From positions 1 through 60,490 of the forward strand of contig JAAVHZ010000057.1 in assembly GCA_014799465.1 (NCBI GenBank): DNA of 60,490 nucleotides, read 5' to 3'. Below are positions 24,159-33,074 of the stretch, piece by piece. The position numbers and the translations under genes were made by a program. Source of the stretch: Lachnospiraceae bacterium (lineage in GTDB: Bacteria; Bacillota; Clostridia; Lachnospirales; Lachnospiraceae). Numbering within the stretch: position 1 is the first letter of the stretch; every line of letters starts with the position of its first letter. The notes under the pieces were generated by a model. That model had not been told where the DNA came from, searched no databases, and saw nothing but the letters and a program-made list of their open reading frames with translations.

Positions 24159-25346
24159 ATGGATATAAAAATTTTAAAGAATTGTGAAAATTATAAAAAT
24201 ATTCTGATTGGTAATAATCTGGTATTGGAAATGGTTGAGACAGAAAGTGAGTTTGCCGGAATAAGAAAAATAAGGTACATTATATTTGATACAGAAAATA
24301 ATACCAGAAAAGAAATGCTTCCGTATATTGATAAGCATAATCTTGGTATAATAAAAAATGTTTCTGTCAGTTCAGATTATATCTATTTTTTTAATTGTTC
24401 AAAGATAAAAGGTGATAAGGTTCACATTAATCTTTTGAGATATAATTTTATTACTGAACAGGTTGAAAGTATGTTTGCTTTTGAAGATGATATTACAATA
24501 TATTCTGTAGCAAAACGGATGAAAGTATTTGTATTAAATGATTTTTACCTGATAGTGCAGCATGAATCTTTAAAAACAAATAAAAGCGAGACTTACTCAG
24601 GATTTTTTGAATTCCGTTCATTTCTTTACAATTATAAAGAACAGCAGTTTTATTCAATAGTAGATGAAAATATTACGGCAAATGGTATTGATGATATGAT
24701 TCCGATATCTGAAAGCCAGTGTGTTATGAAGACAGGTTTTTCTCTGCTTGAAGATAACAGATATGCGGAACTTGAGAAAGATGAAGTATCGGTTGAAGCC
24801 GTAAGCTTTGTAAATATTGGCCAGCTTATATCAGATATACTTATTATGCAGAAAAATATAACTATTGATTCTATTGAACAGGCTTACTATAATAAAACAA
24901 TACCTTATGTAGAGATGAAGGATGGTTACCTTATATATTCAGTGGTAGATAATATTGAAAAATCTGAAGAAATAATTTTTTATAATTTAACTACTAAAGA
25001 AACGGTAAATTGTATAAATAAAAATGTATTCAGATGTTCTGATCTCGCAAGACATTTTATAATAGGCGGAGAACCGTATATATGTATATCAAAAGACAAA
25101 GGAACGGAATTTGTCAATCTTAAAAAGGCAAAGCTTGAGTTTAAGTTTGGAAGTGAATTAAAACTGGAGTCTGTTATAAATAATGTTTTTATATTGTCCG
25201 GTATTAGTGAAAAGAGCCTGTTAAGGAAGGCTGCACCATATTTTGAAGTGTATGGATATCCCCAGCAGAATGTTATTCTGCATGAAAAGGGAGAATGCTT
25301 TGAATATATGGGATGTGATGATAAATTATATTTATTTGTAAAATAG
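24159..25346 (+). CDS. Protein of unknown function, 395 residues
   Basis: A soluble-looking protein with no signal peptide or membrane helix. It is rich in beta-type patterns, alternating aromatic and charged residues (IYFFNCSKIKGDKVHINLLR; YLIYSVVDNIEKSEEIIFYN; YICISKDKGTEFVNLKKAK), which suggests a repeated beta-sheet fold such as a propeller, by inference only. The ribosome binding sequence GAGGAG lies in the loop of a small GAGAG/CTCTC hairpin (24140-24156). It is the middle gene of a run from proB to the patatin. Not recognised. Confidence 0.75.
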   Translation: MDIKILKNCENYKNILIGNNLVLEMVETESEFAGIRKIRYIIFDTENNTRKEMLPYIDKHNLGIIKNVSVSSDYIYFFNCSKIKGDKVHINLLRYNFITEQVESMFAFEDDITIYSVAKRMKVFVLNDFYLIVQHESLKTNKSETYSGFFEFRSFLYNYKEQQFYSIVDENITANGIDDMIPISESQCVMKTGFSLLEDNRYAELEKDEVSVEAVSFVNIGQLISDILIMQKNITIDSIEQAYYNKTIPYVEMKDGYLIYSVVDNIEKSEEIIFYNLTTKETVNCINKNVFRCSDLARHFIIGGEPYICISKDKGTEFVNLKKAKLEFKFGSELKLESVINNVFILSGISEKSLLRKAAPYFEVYGYPQQNVILHEKGECFEYMGCDDKLYLFVK

Positions 25347-25367
25347 AAAACAAGGAGGTGCCGCCTG

Positions 25368-26216
25368 ATGAAAAAACCAGGGATTATATTAGAAGGCGGA
25401 GGTACAAGAGGAGTATTTACTTCCGGTGTTCTTGATTATTTTATGGAAAACGGATTATATTTTCCATATATAATAGGTGTATCAGCAGGTGCATGTAATG
25501 CTGTAGGATATGCTTCAAGACAACCTTACAGAACAAGAAAATGTATGATTGACTATCTATATTCTGACTCCTATATCAGTATTAGAAACTTTCTTAAGAA
25601 TAAGAGTTTGTTTGATATGGAACTTATTTTTGATAAATTCCCTAATAACCTGATACCATTTGATTATGAAACATTTTTTACAGGCAGTTCCAGATGCATA
25701 CTGACAGTTACTAACTGTGAAACAGGTGAACCTGAATATCTGGAAGAATATAAAGATAAAAAAAGGCTGATGGATATATGTAAGGCATCATGCAGCCTCC
25801 CTTTTATATCACAGGTAATTGAAGTTGACGGAAAACCTTATCTTGATGGCGGGCTTGGTGATTCGGTTCCTATTGTAAAAGCTTTGCGTGACGGATGCAA
25901 AAGACCTGTAATAATTCTTACAAGAAACAAGGATTATAGGAAAAAAGTAAAAGATTCCATGGATTTTTCAAAACTTGTGTACAGAGAATATCCAAAACTT
26001 AATGAGACTATATATAAACGAAATGCAAGATATAATAAAACAATAGAGTTTATTGAGCGTCTTGAGCAGAAAGGACATTTTTTTGTTATAAGGCCTGAGA
26101 TGCCCGCCATAGACAGAACAGAACAGAATACGGAGATACTTACTGATTTTTACCAGCATGGGTATGAAATGGGTAAAAAATGTTTTGAAGAGCTAAACAT
26201 TTTCTTGAATAAGTAA
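25368..26216 (+). CDS. Patatin-like phospholipase
   Basis: A 282-residue acyl hydrolase. Motifs: oxyanion hole GGGTRGVFTSGVLDYF, nucleophile elbow GVSAG (serine near residue 41), and the Asp of the catalytic pair in YLDGGLGDSVPI. This is the RssA/YqhO-like bacterial patatin class; the natural lipid substrate is unknown. A near-perfect AAGGAGGTG precedes ATG by 8 bases. Confidence 0.93.
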   Translation: MKKPGIILEGGGTRGVFTSGVLDYFMENGLYFPYIIGVSAGACNAVGYASRQPYRTRKCMIDYLYSDSYISIRNFLKNKSLFDMELIFDKFPNNLIPFDYETFFTGSSRCILTVTNCETGEPEYLEEYKDKKRLMDICKASCSLPFISQVIEVDGKPYLDGGLGDSVPIVKALRDGCKRPVIILTRNKDYRKKVKDSMDFSKLVYREYPKLNETIYKRNARYNKTIEFIERLEQKGHFFVIRPEMPAIDRTEQNTEILTDFYQHGYEMGKKCFEELNIFLNK

Positions 26217-26235
26217 AGGAGTGAACAGAAACTAA

Positions 26236-26445
26236 ATGGAGCAGTCAAAATTAGACAGGATAAATGAATTATACAGAAAATCAAAAGCAGAAGGGCTGAC
26301 GGATGAGGAGAAAGAAGAACAGAAAATACTTAGAAAAGAGTATGTGCAGCTTGTACACAATAATCTTAGAGGCCAGCTCGACAATATACAGTTTCTTAAT
26401 CCTGACGGCACCATTACAGATGCCAAACCGAGGAACAAAAAGTGA
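26236..26445 (+). CDS. DUF896 (YnzC/UPF0291) small protein
   Basis: A 69-residue protein with KLDRINELYRKSKAEGLTDEE, KEEQKILRKEYVQ and FLNPDGTITD, the full DUF896 pattern: a two-helix N-terminal hairpin and a short tail. Function unknown (one Bacillus member is SOS-associated). Its TGA overlaps the next ATG by one base (TGATG), so the two are coupled. Confidence 0.93.
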   Translation: MEQSKLDRINELYRKSKAEGLTDEEKEEQKILRKEYVQLVHNNLRGQLDNIQFLNPDGTITDAKPRNKK

Positions 26446-27002
26446 TGGATAAATCAGAACTTAGGAAATGTATATTAAATAAAAGGAATTCTATGACTGA
26501 AAATGAGTTGTTTGAAAAAAGTAGTATTATTTTTCAAAAGCTCACTAAAATTAGGGAATATTGTGAGCTGCCTGTTTTGTTATGTTATGCTTCATATAAT
26601 AATGAGGTTATGACTGAAAAAATAATAGAAGATGGAATAAACAGAGGAAAAAGAGTAGCACTTCCGAGAGTTGAAGGCAGGAATATGGATTTTTTCTATA
26701 TTAAAACCCTTAATGATTTAAAACCGGGATATATGTCCATACCTGAACCTGTAACTTATGAGAAAGTAAGTAGGAAAGATGCAGAGCAGGCATTTATGGT
26801 TATCCCCGGAACATCTTTTGACAGACATTTTAACAGAAATGGTTATGGCGGTGGTTTTTATGACAGGTACATAGAAAAAAATCCACCGAAATGTATAGCA
26901 GGTATTGCATTTGAATATCAGATATTTGATGAAATACCAACTGAGGAACATGATAAAAAAGTTGATTATATAGTAAGCGAGGTAGATGTATATGGAAAAT
27001 AA
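26445..27002 (+). CDS. 5-formyltetrahydrofolate cyclo-ligase
   Basis: A 185-residue enzyme that converts 5-formyl-THF to 5,10-methenyl-THF using ATP. Motifs: [26 protein letters not shown], and the ATP/folate loop [16 protein letters not shown] followed by AGIAFEYQ. Start at ATG 26445 by stop-start overlap. It overlaps proA by 11 bases. Confidence 0.94.
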   Translation: MDKSELRKCILNKRNSMTENELFEKSSIIFQKLTKIREYCELPVLLCYASYNNEVMTEKIIEDGINRGKRVALPRVEGRNMDFFYIKTLNDLKPGYMSIPEPVTYEKVSRKDAEQAFMVIPGTSFDRHFNRNGYGGGFYDRYIEKNPPKCIAGIAFEYQIFDEIPTEEHDKKVDYIVSEVDVYGK

Positions 27003-28245
27003 GTATTTGGAAGAACTGGGAAAACGTGCTGTAGCTGCTGCACCTATACTTACTTCAATGGGGACTGTACAGAAAAACAGCGGGTTACAGGCTGCTGCTG
27101 ATGCACTTCTTAAAAGGCAGGATGAAATTCTGGCTGCAAACAATGTTGACCTTGAAAATGCAAAGGCAAACGGAATGAAAAAGCATATGGTTGACAGACT
27201 TCTTCTTGATGAATCAAGAATTGCAGGTATGGCGGAAGGACTGGAAAAACTTATAGGGTTGGATGACCCTATAGGGGAAGTTGTGAATATGAAAAAGAGC
27301 CCTAACGGACTTATGATAGGAAGAAAAAGAGTACCATTAGGTGTAGTAGGTATTATATATGAGGCAAGACCTAATGTAACGGCAGATGCATTCGGGCTAT
27401 GCTTTAAGACCGGAAATGCAGTAATATTAAAGGGCGGAAGTGATGCCATTAATTCCAATAAGAAAATTGTTGAGATAATAAGAGAGTCATTAAAGTCAGT
27501 AGGAGCACCAGAGGATGCAGTGTCGCTTATAGAGGATACAAACAGGCAGACAGCTACCGAATTTATGACTATGCGTGAATATGTGAATGTACTTATACCA
27601 AGAGGAAGTGCCGGACTTATAAAAGCTACTATAGAGAACAGTAAAATACCTGTTATAGAGACAGGAACAGGCAACTGCCATGTATATGTAGATGAATCGG
27701 CGGATATCGAAATGGCTGTAAATATAGTTGAAAATGCAAAAACACAGCGGATAAGTGTATGTAATTCATGCGAATCTGTGGTTGTACACAAAAATATTGC
27801 AGAAAAGTTTATTCCTAAAATGGTGGAAAGACTTAAAGAGTATAATGTAGAAATCCGAGGTGACGAAACTGTATGCGGTATATCTGATTATGTGATTCCT
27901 GCAACTGATGATGACTGGGGTATGGAATATCTTGACTATATAATATCCGTAAAAACAGTATCATCTTTTGACGAGGCAGTGGCACATATTAATAAATATA
28001 ATACAAAGCATAGCGAAGCTATAGTAACTGAGAACTATGAAAATGCCAACAGATTTTTAGACGAAATAGATGCAGCCGCTGTATATGTAAATGCATCTAC
28101 AAGATTTACTGATGGATTTGAATTTGGTTTTGGTGCAGAGATTGGAATTAGTACACAAAAACTTCATGCAAGAGGACCAATGGGACTTGAGGCACTTACT
28201 ACTACAAAATTTATTATTTATGGAAACGGACAGGTAAGAAAGTAA
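26992..28245 (+). CDS. proA: Gamma-glutamyl phosphate reductase
   Basis: A 417-residue NADPH-dependent aldehyde dehydrogenase-family enzyme, the second step of proline synthesis. Motifs: [43 protein letters not shown], catalytic Cys in [14 protein letters not shown], and [25 protein letters not shown] is 8 bases before ATG 26992; an ATG at 26986 is too close. The start lies within the cyclo-ligase gene. A long frame exists on the opposite strand here but is a shadow. Confidence 0.97.
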   Translation: MENKYLEELGKRAVAAAPILTSMGTVQKNSGLQAAADALLKRQDEILAANNVDLENAKANGMKKHMVDRLLLDESRIAGMAEGLEKLIGLDDPIGEVVNMKKSPNGLMIGRKRVPLGVVGIIYEARPNVTADAFGLCFKTGNAVILKGGSDAINSNKKIVEIIRESLKSVGAPEDAVSLIEDTNRQTATEFMTMREYVNVLIPRGSAGLIKATIENSKIPVIETGTGNCHVYVDESADIEMAVNIVENAKTQRISVCNSCESVVVHKNIAEKFIPKMVERLKEYNVEIRGDETVCGISDYVIPATDDDWGMEYLDYIISVKTVSSFDEAVAHINKYNTKHSEAIVTENYENANRFLDEIDAAAVYVNASTRFTDGFEFGFGAEIGISTQKLHARGPMGLEALTTTKFIIYGNGQVRK

Positions 28246-28291
28246 TACTGTTTTCATATTATATATGGATAAATAATAAAGGTGAACTAAT

Positions 28292-29173
28292 TTGGGAGTA
28301 ATAGAACTGAATTATAAGTATTCATTTTCTGATATACAAAGGAAGTCTTTGCAGCTTGCAAATGTATATCAGGGGATACTTAATCTTGAAACGATAGGAA
28401 TATCTCATGACCAAAGAGAAATATTTATGATAAGGCTGGGATTGCACAAAAAATACATATTGATAACGGCAGGAGTACACGGAAGAGAATATATTAATTC
28501 CGCTGTACTCCTTCGTATTGCTGAAAAATATGCGGCACAAACGGTTTCACAACCCGGATTATTAAAGGATTATGGTATACTTTTTGTTCCGGTACTTAAT
28601 CCTGACGGTTATGTTATTGCAACTGAAGGATTTGGAAGCATAAATGATAAAAAATTAAAAAAGAACTGTATTATGCAGAATATCAACTCATCCCAGTGGA
28701 AGTGGAATGCACGGGCAGTGGATATTAACCGGAATTTTTTGTCAGCATCATACAATAAATCTCCGCATACAGGAGATGTTAACAGCGAAAATGAAACAAA
28801 AGCATTTATTAATCTTGTTCAGAATGAGAATACAATCGGATATATAGATATACATTCAAGAGGAGAAGCTATATACTATTATAGAAAACATATGGGAGAA
28901 GAATATAACCGTCATCAGAGATATATTGCAGACAGATTATCTTATTATACAGGTTATAAGCTTATGATGCCTTCAGAGGAAATAGATAGTGGAGATTCCG
29001 GTGGAAATACGGTTCATTATTATTCAGAATATATTAACTGTCCTGCAATAACGGTGGAAACTATAGATGATGATGCAAAGTTTCCACTTAAATATGAATA
29101 TGCCAGACAGGTATATTATCAGATAAGATACCTGCCAATAGAATTTTTAAAATCTGTATTGAGGGAGATTTAA
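28292..29173 (+). CDS. M14-family zinc carboxypeptidase
   Basis: A 293-residue peptidase without signal peptide. Zinc ligands in AGVHGREYINS (HxxE) and DIHSRGE, substrate site DINRNF, and a catalytic Glu in ITVETIDDD. This class often cleaves gamma-D-Glu-diaminopimelate bonds in peptidoglycan fragments; with no export signal it would act on recycled muropeptides or need another route. Starts at TTG 28292, 8 bases after AAAGGTG. Confidence 0.88.
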   Translation: MGVIELNYKYSFSDIQRKSLQLANVYQGILNLETIGISHDQREIFMIRLGLHKKYILITAGVHGREYINSAVLLRIAEKYAAQTVSQPGLLKDYGILFVPVLNPDGYVIATEGFGSINDKKLKKNCIMQNINSSQWKWNARAVDINRNFLSASYNKSPHTGDVNSENETKAFINLVQNENTIGYIDIHSRGEAIYYYRKHMGEEYNRHQRYIADRLSYYTGYKLMMPSEEIDSGDSGGNTVHYYSEYINCPAITVETIDDDAKFPLKYEYARQVYYQIRYLPIEFLKSVLREI

Positions 29174-29236
29174 TCTTTCAATAAATGTTGCCACATGATA
29201 TACTTAAAAAAATTCACATATTATTAAGGAGTCTGT

Positions 29237-30892
29237 ATGAAAGATAAAAAGGATAAGTTTATTAAATACATAAAAAATAATAAGAAAAAATCAGGAATTA
29301 TATCCTGCATAGCTATTTTTTTCATAATTCTTTTAACTGTGCTAATTGTATTTTTTCAAAACAGTAACAACACTGTTAAAAAAAGTAGTACACCAGAATC
29401 AAAAACTATAAAAGATTCTAAAGTAAATGAATCAAAAGAACAGACTACAGAGAAGGAAACTATTACAGAGAAAGAAACTGTTATAGAGAAAATATCTGAG
29501 ACGAACAGAGAAAATATTACTACGGAACAGATGACACCTGCAGAACAGGAAACAACTGCATCACAGTCTTCTGATATTAATCAAATAGTCAGTTCAAAAG
29601 CAGGCTCCTTAAGTGTATCAGGAACTCATTTGGAAGATGGCTCAGGAAATATTGTTCAGCTAAGAGGGCTGAGTACTCATGGGTTATCATGGTATCCGGA
29701 TTATATTAACAGTGATTTTTTCAGGCAGTTAAGGGAGGATTTCGGAGTAAATGTAATAAGGCTTGCCATGTATACAGATGAATATAATGGTTACTGTACA
29801 GGAGGGGATAAAAATTATCTTAAAAGTCTTATTGACAATGGAATTTATTATGCATCGCAGAATAATATGTATGCGATTATAGACTGGCATATTTTATCTG
29901 ATGGAAACCCTTATAAATATATAGATGAAGCAAAAGTATTTTTTGATGAGATGTCAAAAAAATATGCAGGAAGTAATAATGTGTTATATGAAATATGCAA
30001 TGAGCCTAATGGTGGAACTACCTGGTCAGATGTAAAATCATATGCCGTACAGATTATAGATGTGATACGTAAAAATGATGAAGATGCAGTTATAATTGTG
30101 GGAACACCTGAATGGTGTCAAAGGATTGATCTGGCAGCAGATGATCCGATTAATGGTTATAATAATATAATGTATGCATTGCATTTTTATGCGGCAACCC
30201 ATACGGATGAATTAAGGAACAGGATGATAAATGCCATAAACAGTGGTCTGCCTGTTTTTGTAAGTGAATTTGGAATATGTGATGCATCCGGTAATGGTGG
30301 TATAAATGAGGCACAGGCAAACGAATGGGTCAGCCAAATGAATAAATATGGTGTAAGTTATGTTATGTGGAACATTTCAAATAAGAACGAGACATCTGCA
30401 ATTTTTAATTCGTCATGTAGTAAGAACAGTGGTTTTGGAGTGGAGGATTTAAGCCAGACGGGACAATGGTTTTTAAAATTAATGAAAGGTGATTTGAATC
30501 TGAATGAATCTTCCACACAACAAAATGATTCCACGCAAAATAATAAAAATAATGAAACAACGATTCAAGATGTTGTGGAAAGTGCAGAAAACACAGTAAA
30601 TGTACAGGCGGTAACTCAAATTATAAACTCATGGACTGCTGATGGAAAGACATTTTATCAGTATGATGTTTCTGTTACGAATAACTCTGGAAGTGATTGT
30701 ACATCATGGTATGTGGATATAACTTTTAATGAGAATGTATCATTATCTGACAGTTGGAATGGTGAATTTGGTGTTGATGGGGATAGGATTCGCATAACAT
30801 CAAAGGAGTATAATGGAACCTTAAAAAATGGGGAAAGTATGGGAAATGTAGGATTTATAGTTGGTGGGAGTAGCAATCTTTTGGTTAAGTGA
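29237..30892 (+). CDS. Membrane-anchored GH5 cellulase with C-terminal CBM2-like domain
   Basis: A 551-residue enzyme that would hydrolyse beta-1,4-glucans outside the cell. Order: basic N terminus, one membrane helix (residues 18-42, IISCIAIFFIILLTVLIVFF), a Thr/Glu/Ser-rich linker to about 115, GH5 catalytic domain to about 415, a short Gln/Asn linker, and a CBM2-like domain from about 455 (VNNSGSD-type turn, Trp, GTLKNGESMGNVGF). Proton donor Glu 256 in EICNEPNG and nucleophile Glu 344 in VSEFG, 88 apart as expected for GH5 subfamily 2. The lysine-rich N terminus and uncleavable-looking helix suggest cell-surface retention. Own ribosome binding site AAGGAG. Confidence 0.93.
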   Translation: MKDKKDKFIKYIKNNKKKSGIISCIAIFFIILLTVLIVFFQNSNNTVKKSSTPESKTIKDSKVNESKEQTTEKETITEKETVIEKISETNRENITTEQMTPAEQETTASQSSDINQIVSSKAGSLSVSGTHLEDGSGNIVQLRGLSTHGLSWYPDYINSDFFRQLREDFGVNVIRLAMYTDEYNGYCTGGDKNYLKSLIDNGIYYASQNNMYAIIDWHILSDGNPYKYIDEAKVFFDEMSKKYAGSNNVLYEICNEPNGGTTWSDVKSYAVQIIDVIRKNDEDAVIIVGTPEWCQRIDLAADDPINGYNNIMYALHFYAATHTDELRNRMINAINSGLPVFVSEFGICDASGNGGINEAQANEWVSQMNKYGVSYVMWNISNKNETSAIFNSSCSKNSGFGVEDLSQTGQWFLKLMKGDLNLNESSTQQNDSTQNNKNNETTIQDVVESAENTVNVQAVTQIINSWTADGKTFYQYDVSVTNNSGSDCTSWYVDITFNENVSLSDSWNGEFGVDGDRIRITSKEYNGTLKNGESMGNVGFIVGGSSNLLVK

Positions 30893-30922
30893 ATTGAACG
30901 CAATAGTAAATTTAAAAACACT

Positions 30923-30945
30923 AATATGAGAAAAAAACTCATATT
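30923..30945 (+). terminator. AT-rich hairpin between cellulase and rloA
   Basis: AATATGAG (30923-30930) pairs with CTCATATT (30938-30945) around an A7 loop; GTAAATT/AATTTAC can extend the stem. Weak T run, so a terminator role is tentative. It just precedes the next promoter. Confidence 0.45.
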
Positions 30946-30948
30946 TAA

Positions 30949-30976
30949 TTTACAAATTCCTAAAAGTGCGTATAAT
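30949..30976 (+). promoter_or_regulatory. Promoter of the rloA-rloB pair
   Basis: TTTACA at 30949-30954, a 16-base spacer, TATAAT at 30971-30976, 26 bases before the ATG. Confidence 0.6.
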
Positions 30977-31002
30977 TATATTATAAGAATGGAGGAATTA
31001 TC

Positions 31003-32244
31003 ATGTTAAGCCAATTTACGGTTAAAAATTATAAGAGTATCAGAGATGAAATTACTTTAGATATGCAAGCAGCTGCTATCTCCGAACATGAGAATGAAAT
31101 AATTAAAATTGTAGATAAAGAAAGCAAAGATGTAATTGAAAGTTTTTTGCCTGTATCTGTAATATATGGACCTAATGGTGGTGGTAAATCAAATGTATTA
31201 GAGGCATTGCATACGTTAGAAGCAAAGGTGTTAAGACCTGTATGTGCCACATGTCCCGGCAATGATTGTGGATATAAAGGGAAAAAGATACCTGTAAAGC
31301 CTTTTTTATTTTCTAATAAAACAAAAAATGAACCAACTGAATTTGAAATATTTTTCAGGACAGATATAGCTGAATATAGATATATTTTGCATATAAAAGA
31401 GGAAAATGTTGTTTATGAAAGTTTAGATAGAGTAAAGCTGGAAACCGGAAGACGTTCGGCATTATTTAAGAGAGAAGGTGATACTATAGATTTAAAAGGG
31501 GAATTTTCAAGAATTAGAATAAGTGATGAAATCTCAGATACATTACCTCTTTTATCATATCTTGGAATTACGTATAAAAAAAATATGATTGTCTCTGATG
31601 TATTTTCATGGTTTGAAAAAGATATTGATTTCTTAAATTATGGAAGTCCATTACAGGAAATGAGAACAGCTATAGCTAAGTCCGATGATTTAAAGCAGCT
31701 TATATTAAAAATGATTAAGGAAATGAATCTTGATATAGATGATTTTAGGGTTGAAGAAAAGGATGATAATTTAGAAGTCTATATGAAACACAATGTTGAT
31801 GGATATACTGAAGAAATCTCCCTTTCAGATGAATCAAGCGGAACACAAAAGATTTTTGGCTTATTGCCATTTATTGCAAAGAGTTTAGTGTTTGGAACAA
31901 CACTTATTATAGATGAATTAGATGCTAAAATACATCCTTTATTACTTAGATATATAATAGAATTATATACCAGTCCGATATCTAATAAAAAAATGGGACA
32001 ATTAGTATTTACTTCTCATGATTTATCTACTATGAATAGTGAAGTTTTTAGAAGAGATGAAATATGGTTTGTAGCAAAAGGAAATCAGCAGAATTCTAAA
32101 CTTTATTCGTTAGTAGAGTTCAAAAATAAAAATGGTAAATCTGTAAGGAAAGATGCAAAATTTGACAAACAATATCTTGAAGGCAAATACGGTGCTGATC
32201 CATATCTAAGAAAAATCATAGATTGGAGTGATGTTAATGCCTAA
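31003..32244 (+). CDS. RloA/AbiLi-like AAA-type ATPase
   Basis: A 413-residue ABC/SMC-like ATPase with no membrane segment. It opens with FTVKNYKSIRDEITLDM, typical of AAA_15/AAA_21 ATPases of defence systems. Walker A GPNGGGKS at residues 56-63, a signature-like LSDESSGTQKIF, Walker B TLIIDELDAKIHP (Asp 304, Glu 305), and FTSHDLSTM. An unusual cysteine group C81-x2-C84-x4-C89 follows the Walker A helix. GGAGG is 7 bases before ATG. It overlaps rloB by 8 bases. Such pairs are annotated as RloA-RloB and resemble the abortive-infection system AbiL; that link is from memory. Confidence 0.85.
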   Translation: MLSQFTVKNYKSIRDEITLDMQAAAISEHENEIIKIVDKESKDVIESFLPVSVIYGPNGGGKSNVLEALHTLEAKVLRPVCATCPGNDCGYKGKKIPVKPFLFSNKTKNEPTEFEIFFRTDIAEYRYILHIKEENVVYESLDRVKLETGRRSALFKREGDTIDLKGEFSRIRISDEISDTLPLLSYLGITYKKNMIVSDVFSWFEKDIDFLNYGSPLQEMRTAIAKSDDLKQLILKMIKEMNLDIDDFRVEEKDDNLEVYMKHNVDGYTEEISLSDESSGTQKIFGLLPFIAKSLVFGTTLIIDELDAKIHPLLLRYIIELYTSPISNKKMGQLVFTSHDLSTMNSEVFRRDEIWFVAKGNQQNSKLYSLVEFKNKNGKSVRKDAKFDKQYLEGKYGADPYLRKIIDWSDVNA

Positions 32245-32935
32245 AAAAGTAGGAACAACGAATTGGAGAAAGAAGAGAAAACAAGACAATTTAGAGAAAA
32301 AAGAATTTCGGTATTATATATTTTGTGAAGGAAAGCAGACAGAACCTAATTATTTTGAGGGATTTAAGTGTTTGATTGAATCAGAACCGATATATAAAGA
32401 TACCATACTTATTGAAATAGAGCCATGTGCTGCAGATACAATGCGGGTTATTAGAAAAGCAGAAGATTATGTTCAAAAAAATAAGTTGCAAAAAGGACAG
32501 ATATGGTGTGTATATGATAAAGATAGTTTTCCCGATAGCGATTTTAATGGTGTAGAGGAGAGGTCAAATAATCTTAATAAACAAAATCCATATATTCAGT
32601 ATCATTCTGCATGGAGTAATGAATGTATAGAAATATGGTTTATATTACACTTTGTAAATTATATATCAAACAATCATCGCACGGAATATATTAAGTTTTT
32701 AAATAAAAAGTTTAAAGAATTAAAAATCGGTAAGTATGAGAAAAATTCACCTGATATTTTTGATATTCTTTTGAATCATGGGAATCCCAAGTTAGCAATT
32801 AGATATGCTAAAAGAATTATTTTAGAGAATAAGGGAAGAACGAGTGCAATGATTGCTCCAGGCACAAAGGTTTATGAATTGGTAGAAGAGTTGGTTAAAT
32901 ATTTACCTGAAGATATTAAGAAAAAATTTATATAA
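32237..32935 (+). CDS. RloB-family protein, TOPRIM-like nuclease candidate
   Basis: A 232-residue protein. After a basic N terminus, the core FCEGKQTEPNYF (Glu 31, Glu 36) and VYDKDSFPD (Asp 94, Asp 96) fit a TOPRIM metal site, and SNECIEIWFILHF is the RloB family block. With the upstream ATPase this is analogous to OLD-type ATPase plus TOPRIM nucleases. GGAG is 8 bases before ATG 32237, inside the ATPase gene, so expression is coupled. Target, trigger and outcome (abortive infection or direct cleavage) cannot be read from sequence. Confidence 0.85.
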   Translation: MPKKVGTTNWRKKRKQDNLEKKEFRYYIFCEGKQTEPNYFEGFKCLIESEPIYKDTILIEIEPCAADTMRVIRKAEDYVQKNKLQKGQIWCVYDKDSFPDSDFNGVEERSNNLNKQNPYIQYHSAWSNECIEIWFILHFVNYISNNHRTEYIKFLNKKFKELKIGKYEKNSPDIFDILLNHGNPKLAIRYAKRIILENKGRTSAMIAPGTKVYELVEELVKYLPEDIKKKFI

Positions 32936-32999
32936 AGTAATTTGAATCAAGCATTATAAGGTAAAGATATATGGTTGAAGATATTGAATCAGATGAAAA

Positions 33000-33028
33000 T
33001 TGACTTTTTATGGTTAAAAATGTATAAT
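33000..33028 (+). promoter_or_regulatory. Promoter of miaB-mutS-mutL
   Basis: TTGACT at 33000-33005, a 17-base spacer, TATAAT at 33023-33028. It shows that the repair cluster is transcribed independently of rloAB. Confidence 0.8.
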
Positions 33029-33074
33029 GCAAGTTGTAAAAAAGGCAGAAGATTATAGAAAAGGATATAATATC

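Noticed and set aside
26718-27791. A 357-codon open frame on the minus strand opposite proA
   Set aside because: It covers the strongly supported proA frame, has low-complexity Ser/Ile-rich content typical of an antisense shadow, and no ribosome binding site.
32456-33056. GCAGAAGATTAT occurs both in rloB and just before miaB
   Set aside because: Only 12-13 bases match, with no further similarity; probably chance.
33027-33074. Sixteen extra codons upstream of miaB
   Set aside because: They overlap the TATAAT of the promoter at 33000-33028, so they would not be in the mRNA; ATG 33075 has its own AAAGG.
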